Source of the DNA: Pseudomonas baetica
GTDB lineage: Bacteria > Pseudomonadota > Gammaproteobacteria > Pseudomonadales > Pseudomonadaceae
Direction: 5' to 3'
DNA length: 64,000 nt
Assembly (NCBI RefSeq): GCF_002813455.1
Contig: NZ_PHHE01000001.1
Location: 4,398,001-4,462,000, forward strand
Part shown: positions 53,569 to 64,000 of the stretch, piece by piece
Layout of the letters: the number at the start of each line of letters is the position of its first letter
Numbering within the stretch: position 1 is the stretch's first letter
Notes under the pieces: model-generated
What the model was told of the DNA's origin: nothing
Seen by the model: only the letters and a program-made list of their open reading frames with translations
Database searches by the model: none
Program-made: the position numbers and the translations under genes

Positions 53569-54585
53569 TCAGAGCTGCAGGATCAGGGTTTTCAGCGGCG
53601 GCTGTTGGTCCATCGACGGGAAATCCGCACCCGGCGTCATCACGCTCCATTCGCGCACCGGACGGCCGGCCTTCTCGGCGCAGCGCAACACTTGCTCACG
53701 CCAGTCGTCCATGCTGACCTTCGCCAGATTGTTGCAGCAGATCAGCACACCATTGTCGGCGGTGGTCAGCAGTGCCGGTTTGAGCAGGCTTTGATAATCG
53801 CGCAGCAGGTCGACGGTGCCGAACGCGCTTTTGGCCCAGGCCGGTGGATCGAGCAGCACCAGATCGTATTGGCGTTGTTCCAGGCGCTGGTAGCTCGGCA
53901 GCTTCTGCCCGCGCCGCTGGCTGATCGGCAGGCCGGCGAGCTGGCGGATGGCCGGGAAGTAATCGGACTGGATAAATTCCATCTCGGGCAATTGCGGATT
54001 GAGCTGGCCGTTTTCGCGACCGACCGCGAGGTTGCCTTCGGCGAAGTCCAGATTGCACACCTCACGCGCACCACCGGCCGCAGCACTCAGGCCAACGCCG
54101 CAGGTGTAGGCGAACAGGTTGAGCACGCTTTTGCCTTTGGCGTGATCCTTGACCCAGCCGCGGGTGTTGCGCAGGTCGAGGAAAAGCAGTGGATCCTGCC
54201 CGGCATGGCGTCCGCGCACGCGGTAATTGAGCCCCCATTCGTGCCCGACCAGATCAGCCAGCGCGGCGTCCTCGGCTTTATAGACGCTGTCTTCGCGATC
54301 AATACGCGAGTTGCCCCGGGAGCGGTCGTTATAAACCAGCAGGGTTTCGAAGCCGAGGGCCTGATTGACCATGGCGTGCAGTTGCAACAGATCGTCACGC
54401 TCCGGCGTCTGGTGAAAGCTCTGCACCAGCAATTGCGGGCCGTAGCGGTCGATGGTCAGGCCGCCGGCGCCTTCCTGGCTGCCGTGGAACAGGCGATAGC
54501 AATCGGTGCCCTGGCTGTGCAGCTCAGCGAGCAAATCGTGGCGTTGGTCGAGGGCGGCGCGCAGCGCCTGATTCAAGGAAGACAT
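53569..54585 (-). CDS. Class I SAM-dependent rRNA methyltransferase (RlmI/RlmK-like)
   Basis: A 338-aa enzyme of the COG1092 type. It has an N-terminal substrate-handling part (LTIDRYGPQLLVQSFHQTPERDDLL), then the Rossmann methyltransferase domain with DLRNTRGWVKDHAKGKSVLNLFAYTCGVGLSAAAGGA (SAM loop) and LVLLDPPAWAKSAFG (catalytic DPPxF-like loop). Related proteins methylate 23S rRNA cytosine or guanine; the exact base cannot be told. The PUA domain found in RlmI is missing or reduced. Start ATG 54585. Confidence 0.88.
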   Translation of the reverse strand: MSSLNQALRAALDQRHDLLAELHSQGTDCYRLFHGSQEGAGGLTIDRYGPQLLVQSFHQTPERDDLLQLHAMVNQALGFETLLVYNDRSRGNSRIDREDSVYKAEDAALADLVGHEWGLNYRVRGRHAGQDPLLFLDLRNTRGWVKDHAKGKSVLNLFAYTCGVGLSAAAGGAREVCNLDFAEGNLAVGRENGQLNPQLPEMEFIQSDYFPAIRQLAGLPISQRRGQKLPSYQRLEQRQYDLVLLDPPAWAKSAFGTVDLLRDYQSLLKPALLTTADNGVLICCNNLAKVSMDDWREQVLRCAEKAGRPVREWSVMTPGADFPSMDQQPPLKTLILQL

Positions 54586-54652
54586 GCGTGCGCCTTGCTG
54601 GTGAGAATTGGGGCGCGGGAGTTTAGCAGCTTGGCGGACAATCGAGTTGCGG

Positions 54653-54721
54653 CCTTCGCGAGCAGGCTCGCTCCCACATGGGAATGCATTTCAAATGTGG
54701 GAGCGGGCTTGCTCGCGAAGC
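54653..54721. repeat. Back-to-back REP pair upstream of the methyltransferase
   Basis: CCTTCGCGAGCAGGCTCGCTCCCAC (54653-54677) is followed, after 19 bp, by GTGGGAGCGGGCTTGCTCGCGAAGC (54697-54721). As at 29771, the GTGGGAG ends face each other. It ends 3 bp before the stop codon of the MpaB-like gene. Confidence 0.92.
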
Positions 54722-54724
54722 TTT

Positions 54725-55597
54725 TCAGGTCGGCAGGCCCATACGACGTTTGGCTCTCTGCACCGAGCCATTACGCATCGCCCAACGCAGCATCGGCGCG
54801 CTGCGCCTGACGCTGGCGCGGATCAGTTGCCGTTGCAGCGAACTCTGCCGCACATCGAGCATGTCGCTGGCCCAGTCCGGCAACAGGTCGATACCGGCCT
54901 TCATCATCAGATCGCCAAAGGGCCGCGCCAACAGGCTGGGGGCTGGCGCGTCGAGCAGCAGGCGCAGGACTTCACGGCTGCGTTCATCGCACAGCAACTG
55001 CGGGCGCATGCGTTGCAGATAATCCGCCACAGCTTGCCGTGACTTCGGTACGTCGCGGGCGCCCAAGCGTTCGGCGACCAAGGCGATTTCCGCGTAATAA
55101 CGATCCTGATCCGCCAGCGACAACTGCGGATTGCGGTAACGCAAATGCGCGGCGAGGAAGTTGCTGACTTCCGCCACATGCACCCACGTCAGCAAATCAG
55201 GATCACTGGCCGCATAGGGCCGACCATCCGGCGCGGTGCCGACTACTTGCAGGTGAATGGTGCGCACTTTCTCGATCAGCCAGTCGGCATCCCGCCGCGA
55301 ACCGAAGGTAGTGCCGGACACAAACTGGCTGGTGCGGCGCAGACGCCCAAGCATGTCCTGACGAAAGTTCGAGTGATCCCAGACCCCGGCCAGCGCCAGC
55401 GGATGCAGTGCTTGCAGCAACAGCGCACTGATGCCGCCGATCAACATGCTGCTGAAGTCACCGTGCACCTGCCAACTGACGGAGTCCGGGCCGAACAGAC
55501 CGGGATCGCCCTTGGGGTTTTCCAGGTCGAGCTGACCGAGGGACAGTCCGGTCAGGCTCATGAGTTGGGTTTCGATACGGCTGCGGATGAATTCCAT
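54725..55597 (-). CDS. MpaB-like oxygenase (DUF2236 family)
   Basis: A 290-aa protein of the DUF2236/MpaB family, thought to be heme-dependent oxygenases related to latex-clearing protein. Diagnostic parts are WQVHGDFSSMLIGGISALLLQALHPLALAGVWDHSNFRQDMLGRL near residue 45 and the GTTFGSRRDADWLIEKVRTIHLQVVG segment. HVAEVSNFLAAHLRYRN and WVHVAEV supply further His residues. The substrate is unknown. ATG 55597 is preferred; GTG 55603 is in frame. It is 51 bp after the acs stop, in the same direction. Confidence 0.85.
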   Translation of the reverse strand: MEFIRSRIETQLMSLTGLSLGQLDLENPKGDPGLFGPDSVSWQVHGDFSSMLIGGISALLLQALHPLALAGVWDHSNFRQDMLGRLRRTSQFVSGTTFGSRRDADWLIEKVRTIHLQVVGTAPDGRPYAASDPDLLTWVHVAEVSNFLAAHLRYRNPQLSLADQDRYYAEIALVAERLGARDVPKSRQAVADYLQRMRPQLLCDERSREVLRLLLDAPAPSLLARPFGDLMMKAGIDLLPDWASDMLDVRQSSLQRQLIRASVRRSAPMLRWAMRNGSVQRAKRRMGLPT

Positions 55598-55648
55598 GAC
55601 CACTCAGTGATGAAGGGCGGGCGCGACCGGTTGACCGCGCCCGAAGTG

Positions 55649-57586
<1,938 letters not shown>

Positions 57587-57688
57587 GACGGTTCCTTATT
57601 CTTGTTGTGCGAAGAATAAAGATGCGCCGAGCGGTCAACAGGTTCAAGCCAGATTCGGAATCTGATGTTGAATGCACCGGAAATAACT

Positions 57689-57776
57689 GTGGGAGGGGGC
57701 TTGCTCCCGAATGCGGTGTGTCAGTCAACATTTCTGCTGAAGGACACACTGCATTCGGGAGCAAGCCCCCTCCCAC
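57689..57776. repeat. REPIN, GTGGGAGGGGGCTTGCTCCC variant
   Basis: GTGGGAGGGGGCTTGCTCCC and GGGAGCAAGCCCCCTCCCAC are exact reverse complements, extended inward by GAATGC and GCATTC. It is the second member of the GGGGG/CCCCC subtype, with the element at 3630. It lies between acs and pgi. Confidence 0.94.
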
Positions 57777-57799
57777 AGGGTTACAGCGGTGCGTTCAAA

Positions 57800-59464
57800 T
57801 CAACCGCGGTGACGACCACGGAAGTAGTTGATCAGGCCTTGGGTGGAAGGATCGTCAGCCGTGGTTTCATCGCTGCCGACCAGGCGGTTGTAAACGCCTT
57901 TGCCCAGTTCCTTGCCCAGTTCCACGCCCCACTGGTCGAAGGCGTTGATGCCCCAGACCACGCTTTGCACGAACACTTTGTGCTCATACATGGCAACCAG
58001 CGCGCCGAGACGACGCGGGCTGATGCGCTCGACCACCAGGGTGTTGCTCGGACGGTTGCCCGGGATCACCTTGTGCGGTGCGATTTTGTGGATTTCTTCC
58101 TCGCTCACACCCTTGTCGCGCAGTTCTGCCTCGGCTTCCGGCAGGGTCTTGCCGAGCATCAGCGCCTGGCTCTGCGACAGGCAGTTGGCGTACAGCCACT
58201 GGTGGTGGTCGGACACCGGGTTGAAGCTGACGATCGGCACGATGAAGTCGGCCGGGATCAGTTGGGTGCCTTGATGCAGCAATTGGTGGTAAGCGTGCTG
58301 ACCGTTGCAGCCGACGCCGCCCCAGATAACCGGACCCGTGTCGGTCGATACCGCGGTGCCGTCCTGACGCACGCTCTTGCCGTTGGATTCCATGTCCAAT
58401 TGCTGCAAGTGCTTGGTGATGTTACGCAGGTAGTGGTCGTACGGCAGGATCGCGTGGCTTTGCGCGCCCCAGAAGTTGCCGTACCAGACACCGAGCAGCG
58501 CCAGCAGCACCGGCATGTTCTGTTCGAACGGCGCGGTCTGGAAATGCTGGTCCATGGTGTAGGCACCGGACAGCAGTTCCTTGAAGTTGGACATGCCGAT
58601 GGCCAGGGCGATCGGCAAACCGATGGCCGACCACAGCGAATAACGACCGCCGACCCAGTCCCACATCGGGAAGATGTTTTCTTCGCGGATACCGAACGCC
58701 ACGGCGGCGGCATTGTTGCTCGATACGGCGATGAAGTGACGATAAAGCTCGGCTTCCGAACCACCTTGCGCCAAGTACCAGGCACGCGCGGCTTGAGCGT
58801 TCTTCAGGGTTTCGAGGGTGTTGAACGATTTCGACGAAACGATGAACAGCGTGGTTTCGGCGCGCAGTTTCTGCGTCAGCTCGTGGAACTCGCTGCCGTC
58901 GATGTTCGCCAGATAGTGGCAACGCACGCCTTTCTGCGCGTAGGACAGCAACGCTTCGGACACCAGTTCAGGGCCGAGGAACGAGCCACCGATGCCGATG
59001 TTGACCACGTCAGTGATCGGCTTCTCGGTGTAACCGCGCCACAGACCGTCGTGGATGCGACCGACCAGATCGGTAATCTGGTTCAGTACCTTGTGGACTT
59101 CCGGCATCACGTTGACGCCGTTGACCGACAACTTGTCGCCGACCGGGCGGCGCAGGGCGGTGTGCAGCGCCGGGCGGCCTTCGGACGAGTTGACGATTTC
59201 GCCGTCGAACAGCGCTTTGATCGCGCCTTTCAGGTCGACTTCATTGGCCAGACCCACCAGCAAGTTGCGGGTCTCGGCGTTGATCAGATTCTTCGAATAG
59301 TCGAGAAACAGGCCGCAGCTGCTGAGGGTGAACTGATTGAAGCGCTGCGGATCGGCGTTGAAGGCTTCGCGCATGCTGAAATCCTGCATGGCTTGGCGGT
59401 GGTCTTTCAACGCTTGCCAGGCAGGCAGAGCGGTAACGTCATGAGGAGTGCGGTAGTACGCCAT
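57800..59464 (-). CDS. pgi: Glucose-6-phosphate isomerase
   Basis: A 554-aa Pgi that interconverts glucose 6-phosphate and fructose 6-phosphate. Signatures include [53 protein letters not shown] and [13 protein letters not shown]. As Pseudomonas lack phosphofructokinase, the enzyme works mainly toward gluconeogenesis and the Entner-Doudoroff cycle. ATG 59464 ([16 protein letters not shown]) is the family start; 30 further open codons upstream are not conserved in type. Confidence 0.96.
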   Translation of the reverse strand: MAYYRTPHDVTALPAWQALKDHRQAMQDFSMREAFNADPQRFNQFTLSSCGLFLDYSKNLINAETRNLLVGLANEVDLKGAIKALFDGEIVNSSEGRPALHTALRRPVGDKLSVNGVNVMPEVHKVLNQITDLVGRIHDGLWRGYTEKPITDVVNIGIGGSFLGPELVSEALLSYAQKGVRCHYLANIDGSEFHELTQKLRAETTLFIVSSKSFNTLETLKNAQAARAWYLAQGGSEAELYRHFIAVSSNNAAAVAFGIREENIFPMWDWVGGRYSLWSAIGLPIALAIGMSNFKELLSGAYTMDQHFQTAPFEQNMPVLLALLGVWYGNFWGAQSHAILPYDHYLRNITKHLQQLDMESNGKSVRQDGTAVSTDTGPVIWGGVGCNGQHAYHQLLHQGTQLIPADFIVPIVSFNPVSDHHQWLYANCLSQSQALMLGKTLPEAEAELRDKGVSEEEIHKIAPHKVIPGNRPSNTLVVERISPRRLGALVAMYEHKVFVQSVVWGINAFDQWGVELGKELGKGVYNRLVGSDETTADDPSTQGLINYFRGRHRG

Positions 59465-59702
59465 CGCTGCGGTTTTCCTTTTTACTTGAACGGCCTTTTG
59501 AACACGGAACAGGCCAGCACGCCATGGTTGGGCATGGGCCAACTGCGTCGCCACGGTTTCTGGACACAGGGCGAATACAGTAAACCTCGCGCTGCGTTCT
59601 GTCTTGACTTTGTCTGACCCGATCCCTGTACTTTTTTAACATTGATACCGGGAGCGAGCCGACAAACGGAGGGTAGCGAGCCTCAATTGAGCACAAACGA
59701 CT

Positions 59703-59790
59703 GTGGGAGCGAGCTTGCTCGCGAAGGCGTCATATCAGTCGACATCTTGGTCATCTGACAGATTGCATTCGCGAGCAAGCCCTCTCCCAC
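59703..59790. repeat. REPIN upstream of pgi
   Basis: The left arm is GTGGGAGCGAGCTTGCTCGC. The right arm GCGAGCAAGCCCTCTCCCAC has two changes, so pairing is imperfect. It lies between the panC stop and the pgi start. The rest of that gap (59465-59702) holds no feature I can support, apart from a presumed pgi promoter. Confidence 0.88.
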
Positions 59791-59808
59791 ACGGGTATTG
59801 CAGTGTTT

Positions 59809-60669
59809 TTAAGCGGGTGTATCGAGATTCAGGTGCAGGTTATCGATCAACCGCGTGGTGCCGAGGAACGCCGCCACCAGAATCACCAGGTCGCGATCTT
59901 CGGCCGTCGCCGGACGCAAGGTCAGGGCATGGCGAATTTCCAGGTAATCGGGACGCAGGCCGGCGGCTTCCAGCTGTTGCAACTGCGCACTGATCAGCGC
60001 CGGGAAATCCCGCTGACCTTGCTTGATCGACTCGGCAATCGTGCTCAGCGTGCGGTAGACCACCGGTGCCACCGCACGTTGTTCCTCGTTGAGGAACCCG
60101 TTGCGCGAGGACAGCGCCAGGCCATCGGCGGCGCGCACTGTCGGCTCGCCGATAATCTGGATCGGCATGTTCAGGTCATGCACCAGCGCGCGGATCACCG
60201 CCAGTTGCTGGTAGTCCTTCTGGCCGAAAATCGCCAGATCCGGCTGGACCATGTTGAACAATTTGCTGACCACCGTCGCCACACCTTCAAAGTGCCCCGG
60301 ACGGCTGGCACCGCACAGGCCTTCGGAGAGTTGCGGCACGCTGACTCGGGTCTGCCCGGCCATGCCGTCGGGGTACATTTCTTCGACCGTCGGGGCGAAC
60401 AGCAGATCACAGCCGGCTTCCAGCAGTTTTTCCTGATCCGCCGCGAGGGTGCGTGGGTATTTATCGAGGTCTTCGCCGGCGCCGAATTGCAGCGGATTGA
60501 CGAAAATGCTCGCCACCACGAAGTCCACCCGTTGAGTGGCCTTGGTGACCAGCGCCACGTGGCCGCTGTGCAGATTGCCCATGGTCGGCACGAAGCCGAT
60601 GCGCTTGCCTTCGCTACGGGCGCGGGCTACGGCGGCACGCAGTTCGCGTACGGTTTTTACGGTGTTCAT
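59809..60669 (-). CDS. panC: Pantothenate synthetase
   Basis: A 286-aa enzyme that joins pantoate and beta-alanine using ATP. The nucleotidyl-transferase motif [13 protein letters not shown] is at about residues 25-37, followed by [11 protein letters not shown] and [22 protein letters not shown] is also intact. The start overlaps the panB stop by 4 nt (ATGA). panD is not in the window. Confidence 0.97.
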   Translation of the reverse strand: MNTVKTVRELRAAVARARSEGKRIGFVPTMGNLHSGHVALVTKATQRVDFVVASIFVNPLQFGAGEDLDKYPRTLAADQEKLLEAGCDLLFAPTVEEMYPDGMAGQTRVSVPQLSEGLCGASRPGHFEGVATVVSKLFNMVQPDLAIFGQKDYQQLAVIRALVHDLNMPIQIIGEPTVRAADGLALSSRNGFLNEEQRAVAPVVYRTLSTIAESIKQGQRDFPALISAQLQQLEAAGLRPDYLEIRHALTLRPATAEDRDLVILVAAFLGTTRLIDNLHLNLDTPA

Positions 60670-61466
60670 GCAGAGAATCCGTGTTCGATCCCAGGGAAAG
60701 TAACGCTTTTGACTTCGCTGACGTAAGCCTTCAGCGCGGACTGGATGCTGTCCTGACCGTGCATGAAGTTCTTCACGAACTTGGGTACGCGGCCGGTGAT
60801 CGACAGGCCGAGCATGTCGTGCAAAACCAGTACCTGACCGTCAGTGGCGTTACCGGCGCCGATCCCGATCACTGGAATCTTCACGGCCTGGCTGATTTCG
60901 GCAGCCAGTTCACTCGGCACGCATTCAAGCAGCAGCATCGACGCGCCTGCCTGCTCCAGCGAGATTGCATCGGCACGCATTTGCCGCGCCTGGTTCTCGT
61001 TGCGGCCCTGCACTTTGTAGCCGCCGAGAATGTTCACCGCTTGCGGGGTCAGGCCCATGTGCGCGCAGACCGGAACACCGCGTTCGGCCAACAGACGGAT
61101 CGACTCGGCCAGCCACAGCGCGCCTTCGACCTTGATCATGTGTGCGCCGGCCTGCATCAGCATGGCGCTGTTGGTCATGGTTTGTTCGAGGGTGGCGTTG
61201 GCCATGAACGGCAGGTCAGCCAGGATCAGGGCATCGGTGTTGCCGCGTTTGACGCAAGCGGTGTGGTAGGCCATTTCCGCAGTGGTCACCGGCAATGTGC
61301 TGTCGTGACCTTGCAGGACCATGCCGAGGGAGTCGCCTACCAGCAGCACTTCGACACCGGCCTGGTTGCAGGCGTGGGCGAAGGTCGCGTCATAGCAGGT
61401 CAGCATGGTGATCTTTTCACCTTTCTGCTTGAGGCTCTGGAGCGTGGTCAGGGTGATGGCTGGCAT
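60666..61466 (-). CDS. panB: 3-methyl-2-oxobutanoate hydroxymethyltransferase
   Basis: A 266-aa TIM-barrel enzyme, the first step of pantothenate synthesis (ketopantoate from 2-oxoisovalerate and methylene-THF). Motifs are [41 protein letters not shown], with the metal-binding Asp, and [22 protein letters not shown]. It is transcribed ahead of panC, with coupled translation. The 61467-61764 stretch upstream has no gene and should hold its promoter; I could not define it with confidence. Confidence 0.97.
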   Translation of the reverse strand: MPAITLTTLQSLKQKGEKITMLTCYDATFAHACNQAGVEVLLVGDSLGMVLQGHDSTLPVTTAEMAYHTACVKRGNTDALILADLPFMANATLEQTMTNSAMLMQAGAHMIKVEGALWLAESIRLLAERGVPVCAHMGLTPQAVNILGGYKVQGRNENQARQMRADAISLEQAGASMLLLECVPSELAAEISQAVKIPVIGIGAGNATDGQVLVLHDMLGLSITGRVPKFVKNFMHGQDSIQSALKAYVSEVKSVTFPGIEHGFSA

Positions 61467-61764
61467 GTAAAAAATCCTCTTTCAGGCGCTCTGGAAACTA
61501 CTGCGAGTAACGCGCGTGATTCTTCATCTACTCAGGCGCACGCTCTTTTGTCGTGCTTATAAGGCCTGGATTGCGCCCGTATGTGCCGGGTTGGCGGCAG
61601 CGGGACGCCTATAGTCGTGATGAGCCAACAGGAAGTCAATTGCGTGTGTTACCGCGTTGTTACGAGGCGAGTGTTACCGGCGTTACTGATGCGATTCAGC
61701 GGCGCGGCGGGGCTGATTCGAGGGGTTTTTGTCCGACAAAATCCAGCGTATGCAATAAACCAAT

Positions 61765-61851
61765 GTGGGAGCGAGCCTGCTCGCGAAAGTGGTGGATCGG
61801 TCAAGACAGTGCTGAATGACACACCGCTTTCGCGAGCAGGCTCGCTCCCAC
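61765..61851. repeat. REPIN between panB and folK
   Basis: GTGGGAGCGAGCCTGCTCGC and GCGAGCAGGCTCGCTCCCAC are exact reverse complements, extended inward by GAAAG and CTTTC. It lies 11 bp after the folK stop. Confidence 0.94.
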
Positions 61852-61862
61852 AGGGATTGCAA

Positions 61863-62348
61863 TCAATCTGTCGGGAGGCGTTCCAAACCGACGAATGGGC
61901 AGGCTGCCAGCAGGTCGGGCAGGGTGCGGCCGTCGGCCAGACGCAAATCGTGCGGGGCCAGTTCGGCGAGGGGATAGAGCACGAACGCGCGTTCCTGAAT
62001 TTGGTAATGCGGGACTTTCAGTCGCGGTTCGTCGATCAGTCGATCACCGAACAGCAGAATGTCCAGATCCAGCGTACGCGGGCCCCAACGTTCGAGGCGT
62101 TCGCGACCTTGGTCATTCTCGATGGCTTGCAATGCATCGAGCAGTTCCAGTGGGGCGAGCGAGCTGTCGAGCGCCGCGACCGCGTTGGTGTAACGCGGTT
62201 GGCCCGGCAGCAATGAGTCGCTTTGATAGAAGGTGGAAACGCCGGCCAGGCTAGTCTGCGGCAATTGCCCCAGCGCCTCGATGGCGCTACGCAATTGTTC
62301 GGCCGGGTCAGCGAGGTTGCTGCCCATGCCGATGTAGATACGTTCCAT
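61863..62348 (-). CDS. folK: 6-hydroxymethyl-7,8-dihydropterin pyrophosphokinase
   Basis: A 161-aa HPPK that transfers pyrophosphate from ATP to the pterin in folate synthesis. Signatures are IGMGSNLADPAEQLRSAIEALGQ at the N-terminus and ERWGPRTLDLDILLFGDRLIDEPRLKVPHYQIQERAFVLYPL, which includes the two Mg-binding Asp residues. It is 3 bp after pcnB, so the two are co-transcribed, as in other pseudomonads (PA4727-PA4728). Confidence 0.96.
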   Translation of the reverse strand: MERIYIGMGSNLADPAEQLRSAIEALGQLPQTSLAGVSTFYQSDSLLPGQPRYTNAVAALDSSLAPLELLDALQAIENDQGRERLERWGPRTLDLDILLFGDRLIDEPRLKVPHYQIQERAFVLYPLAELAPHDLRLADGRTLPDLLAACPFVGLERLPTD

Positions 62349-62351
62349 GCC

Positions 62352-63755
62352 TTACTCGCCCGATGCGCTCGGAGCACCGGCGGTGCGCTTACGCTTGGAG
62401 CCGCTGCTGCGGCGACGTTTGCGCGGAGCACCGCTTGCGTCATCACCTTTGCCGCTGAGGTCACGAATCATATCGCGACGTTCGCTGTCGTTGGCGTCCT
62501 GATAATCGGTCCACCATTCGCCCAGGCCATCGGTCTGCTCGCCAGCACTTTCACGCAGCAGCAGGAAGTCATAACCGGCGCGGAAGCGTGGATTGTCCAG
62601 CAGCAGATCAGCACGCTTGCCGCTGCGACGTGGCAGGCGTTCCTGCATGTCCCAGATTTCGCGAATCGGCATGGTGAAGCGCTTGGGAATCGCAATGCGC
62701 TGGCACTGCTCGGCGATCAGCTCGTGAGCCGCTTCCTGCATGGCCGGAATCGGCGGCATGCCACGTTCTTGCAGACGCAGCACACGGGCCGGCAGGGCAG
62801 GCCAGAGCATGGCGGCAAACAGGAACGCCGGCGTCACCGGTTTGTTCTGCTTGATGCGCAAGTCGGTGTTGGTCAGCGCTTCGCTGATCAGCGTGTGGGT
62901 GTATTCGGGGTTGTATTCCAGTGCGTCGGCACTGGCCGGGAACAACGGTTCGAACAGTTGCAGATCGACCAGCATTTCGAAGGTGATCGCGCCGTGGCCG
63001 GAGAGGAACAGCTTGAGCACCTCTTCGAACAGGCGTGCCGACGGGATCTCGCGCAGCATCGGCGCCAGTTCGCGGATCGGTTGCACGGTGTGTTTCTCGA
63101 TGCCGAAATTGAGCTTGGCGGCGAAGCGCACGGCCCGCAGCATGCGCACCGGGTCTTCCTGGTAACGCTGCTTCGGATCGCCGATCAGGCGGATCAGGTG
63201 ATTGCGGATGTCGTGTACGCCGTTGGCGTAGTCGAGAATGCGCTCACTGACCGGGTCGTAATACAGGGCGTTGATGGTGAAGTCGCGGCGTTGCGCGTCT
63301 TCTTCCAGGGTGCCGTAGACGTTGTCGCGCAGAATCCGCCCGCTTTCGTTACGCGAAGACTGATTGCTGTCCTCGTCGTCTTCGTTTAGCGGGTGATTGG
63401 CGCGGAAGGTCGCGACTTCAATGATTTCGCGACCGAAATGGATATGCACCAGTTTAAAGCGACGGCCAATGATTCGCGCATTGCGGAATTCGGCACGGAC
63501 TTGCTCAGGGGTAGCGCTGGTGGCGACGTCGAAATCCTTGGGCGTGATGCCCAGCAGCATGTCGCGCACGCAACCGCCGACCAGATAGGCCTGGTAACCG
63601 GCGCCCTGCAAGCGTTCGACGATATTCACCGCATAGCGGCTGAATTGCGTTTTCTGCAGCGAATGTTGACCGCTGTTGAGCACTTCAGGGGTGCTGCGGA
63701 TGTGTTGCGTACGACGCACGGGAGTTCGGAATGACTGGAACAACTTCTTCAGCAT
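62352..63755 (-). CDS. pcnB: Poly(A) polymerase I
   Basis: A 467-aa class II nucleotidyltransferase that adds 3' poly(A) tails to RNA and directs decay. The head domain has YLVGGCVRDMLLGITPKDFDVATSATPEQVR, with the catalytic Asp pair, and RRFKLVHIHFGREIIEVATFR. RDFTINALYYDP completes the motif set that separates it from CCA-adding enzymes. The C-terminus is Arg/Lys-rich (RKRRRSSGSKRKR), as expected for RNA binding. ATG 63755 is the natural start; the open frame runs 66 codons further upstream through non-coding sequence. Confidence 0.95.
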   Translation of the reverse strand: MLKKLFQSFRTPVRRTQHIRSTPEVLNSGQHSLQKTQFSRYAVNIVERLQGAGYQAYLVGGCVRDMLLGITPKDFDVATSATPEQVRAEFRNARIIGRRFKLVHIHFGREIIEVATFRANHPLNEDDEDSNQSSRNESGRILRDNVYGTLEEDAQRRDFTINALYYDPVSERILDYANGVHDIRNHLIRLIGDPKQRYQEDPVRMLRAVRFAAKLNFGIEKHTVQPIRELAPMLREIPSARLFEEVLKLFLSGHGAITFEMLVDLQLFEPLFPASADALEYNPEYTHTLISEALTNTDLRIKQNKPVTPAFLFAAMLWPALPARVLRLQERGMPPIPAMQEAAHELIAEQCQRIAIPKRFTMPIREIWDMQERLPRRSGKRADLLLDNPRFRAGYDFLLLRESAGEQTDGLGEWWTDYQDANDSERRDMIRDLSGKGDDASGAPRKRRRSSGSKRKRTAGAPSASGE

Positions 63756-63862
63756 GGGATGCACTGTTTGAAGGAATGTTCGGCCATACCAAAGAATGAC
63801 CGCATGATGGGCGCAGATTCTAGCATTTAGTCGGGGGATGGTGTAGGACACGGCAGATTTGA

Positions 63863-63884
63863 GCTGTAAGCCGCAAGCTGCAAG
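63863..63884. repeat. Short GCAAGCTGCAAG-type repeat
   Basis: GCTGTAAGCCGCAAGCTGCAAG is a degenerate copy of a simple repeat that I have seen scattered in Pseudomonas intergenic regions. Recognition is from memory and the boundaries are approximate. It lies upstream of pcnB. Confidence 0.4.
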
Positions 63885-63929
63885 GGTCGAGGAGGGCAAA
63901 ACAGCAGGATTTTCCGGACGGGAGAAACT

Positions 63930-63951
63930 ACAAGGGGAGCCGAAGCTCCCC
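63930..63951 (-). terminator. Terminator upstream of pcnB, probably of CrcZ
   Basis: Minus strand: GGGGAGC and GCTCCCC close a TTCG tetraloop (63951-63934), followed by TTGTAGTTT. The stem and loop are ideal; the T-run is broken by GTAG. Confidence 0.7.
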
Positions 63952-64000
63952 AAGAAGTAGTTGCGTGCTCTTTTTATTATTGATTCGGGCTTCTTGTTTT
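63934..64000 (-). ncRNA. crcZ: 3' end of the small RNA CrcZ (partial)
   Basis: Read on the minus strand, the right edge of the window has A-rich runs AACAAGAAG and AATAATAAAAAG. These are ARN triplets of the type bound by the distal face of Hfq. They are followed by a UUCG-loop terminator. In Pseudomonas, CrcZ lies between cbrB and pcnB in this orientation, and acts as a decoy that removes Hfq/Crc from target mRNAs to relieve catabolite repression. The position next to pcnB agrees. The 5' part and cbrB are outside the window, so the call rests on 67 bases and synteny. Confidence 0.6.

Noticed and set aside
61467..61764. TTGACT...TATAGG upstream of panB as a promoter
   Set aside because: The spacing is 20 bp, and at 17 bp the -10 box is poor, so I did not assign it.

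Overview
The window is a chromosomal segment of a Pseudomonas, most likely of the P. fluorescens group. The evidence is protein-level similarity and gene order shared with the P. aeruginosa PA4526-PA4574 and PA4727-PA4733 blocks, GC-rich codon use, and thirteen REPIN-type palindromes of the P. fluorescens kind (arms beginning GTGGGAGCGGGCTTGCTCGCGAA or close variants). About 62 protein genes, four tRNA genes and the probable 3' end of the small RNA CrcZ are densely packed. I see no prophage, insertion sequence, CRISPR array, integrase or toxin-antitoxin island. Homology calls and PA locus numbers come from memory of the families, not from a search.

Layout. 1-4.2 kb: the 5' end of a DUF4105-like gene, a DUF3015 gene, the Lon-like protease AsrA and an unrecognised 106-aa protein. 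4.2-9.0 kb: a large uncharacterised lipoprotein, a UPF0114 membrane protein, a DUF6482-like protein, FklB, a small gene under a near-perfect Fur box, and YjdM. 9.0-22.3 kb: housekeeping genes ispB, rplU-rpmA, obgE, proB, creA, rpsT, murJ, and ribF-ileS-lspA-fkpB followed by ispH. 22.3-34.2 kb: the minor pilin cluster (fimT opposed to fimU-pilV-pilW-pilX-pilY1-pilE), thiO, pilR-pilS, a PP0621-like gene and bamD. 34.3-39.4 kb: rluD-pgeF, clpB with a sigma-32-type promoter, and a tRNA cluster (Asn, Pro, Lys, Pro). 39.6-44.1 kb: ndh, DUF3094, MOSC and DUF1780 genes and a conserved unknown operon. 43.9-49.2 kb: pilB-pilC-pilD-coaE-yacG divergent from pilA. 49.4-57.6 kb: a BON protein with a sigma-54-like promoter, DUF2845 and DUF748 envelope proteins, an rRNA methyltransferase, an MpaB-like oxygenase and acs. 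57.8-64 kb: pgi, panB-panC, pcnB-folK and the end of CrcZ.

How the genes work together. The main theme is type IV pili. The window has the major pilin (PilA), the assembly ATPase (PilB), the platform protein (PilC), the prepilin peptidase (PilD), the minor pilins with the PilY1 tip protein, and the PilS/PilR pair that activates pilA in P. aeruginosa. The pilA promoter has a GG-N10-GC sigma-54 element and an upstream TGACA-N5-TGTCA palindrome that fits a PilR site, so the circuit appears complete. Other themes are lipoprotein and outer-membrane biogenesis (lspA, bamD), isoprenoid synthesis (ispB, ispH), translation (rplU, rpmA, rpsT, ileS, rluD, rlm-like, obgE), proteostasis (asrA, clpB, two FKBPs) and CoA supply (panB, panC, coaE).

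Nothing here is clearly a new multi-gene system. The best leads are a sigma-54 promoter with an upstream TTGCATG/CATGCAA array before the BON gene, the Fur-box gene, a full-length tRNA-Pro duplicate set just after a terminator, back-to-back REP pairs, and several conserved proteins of unknown function.
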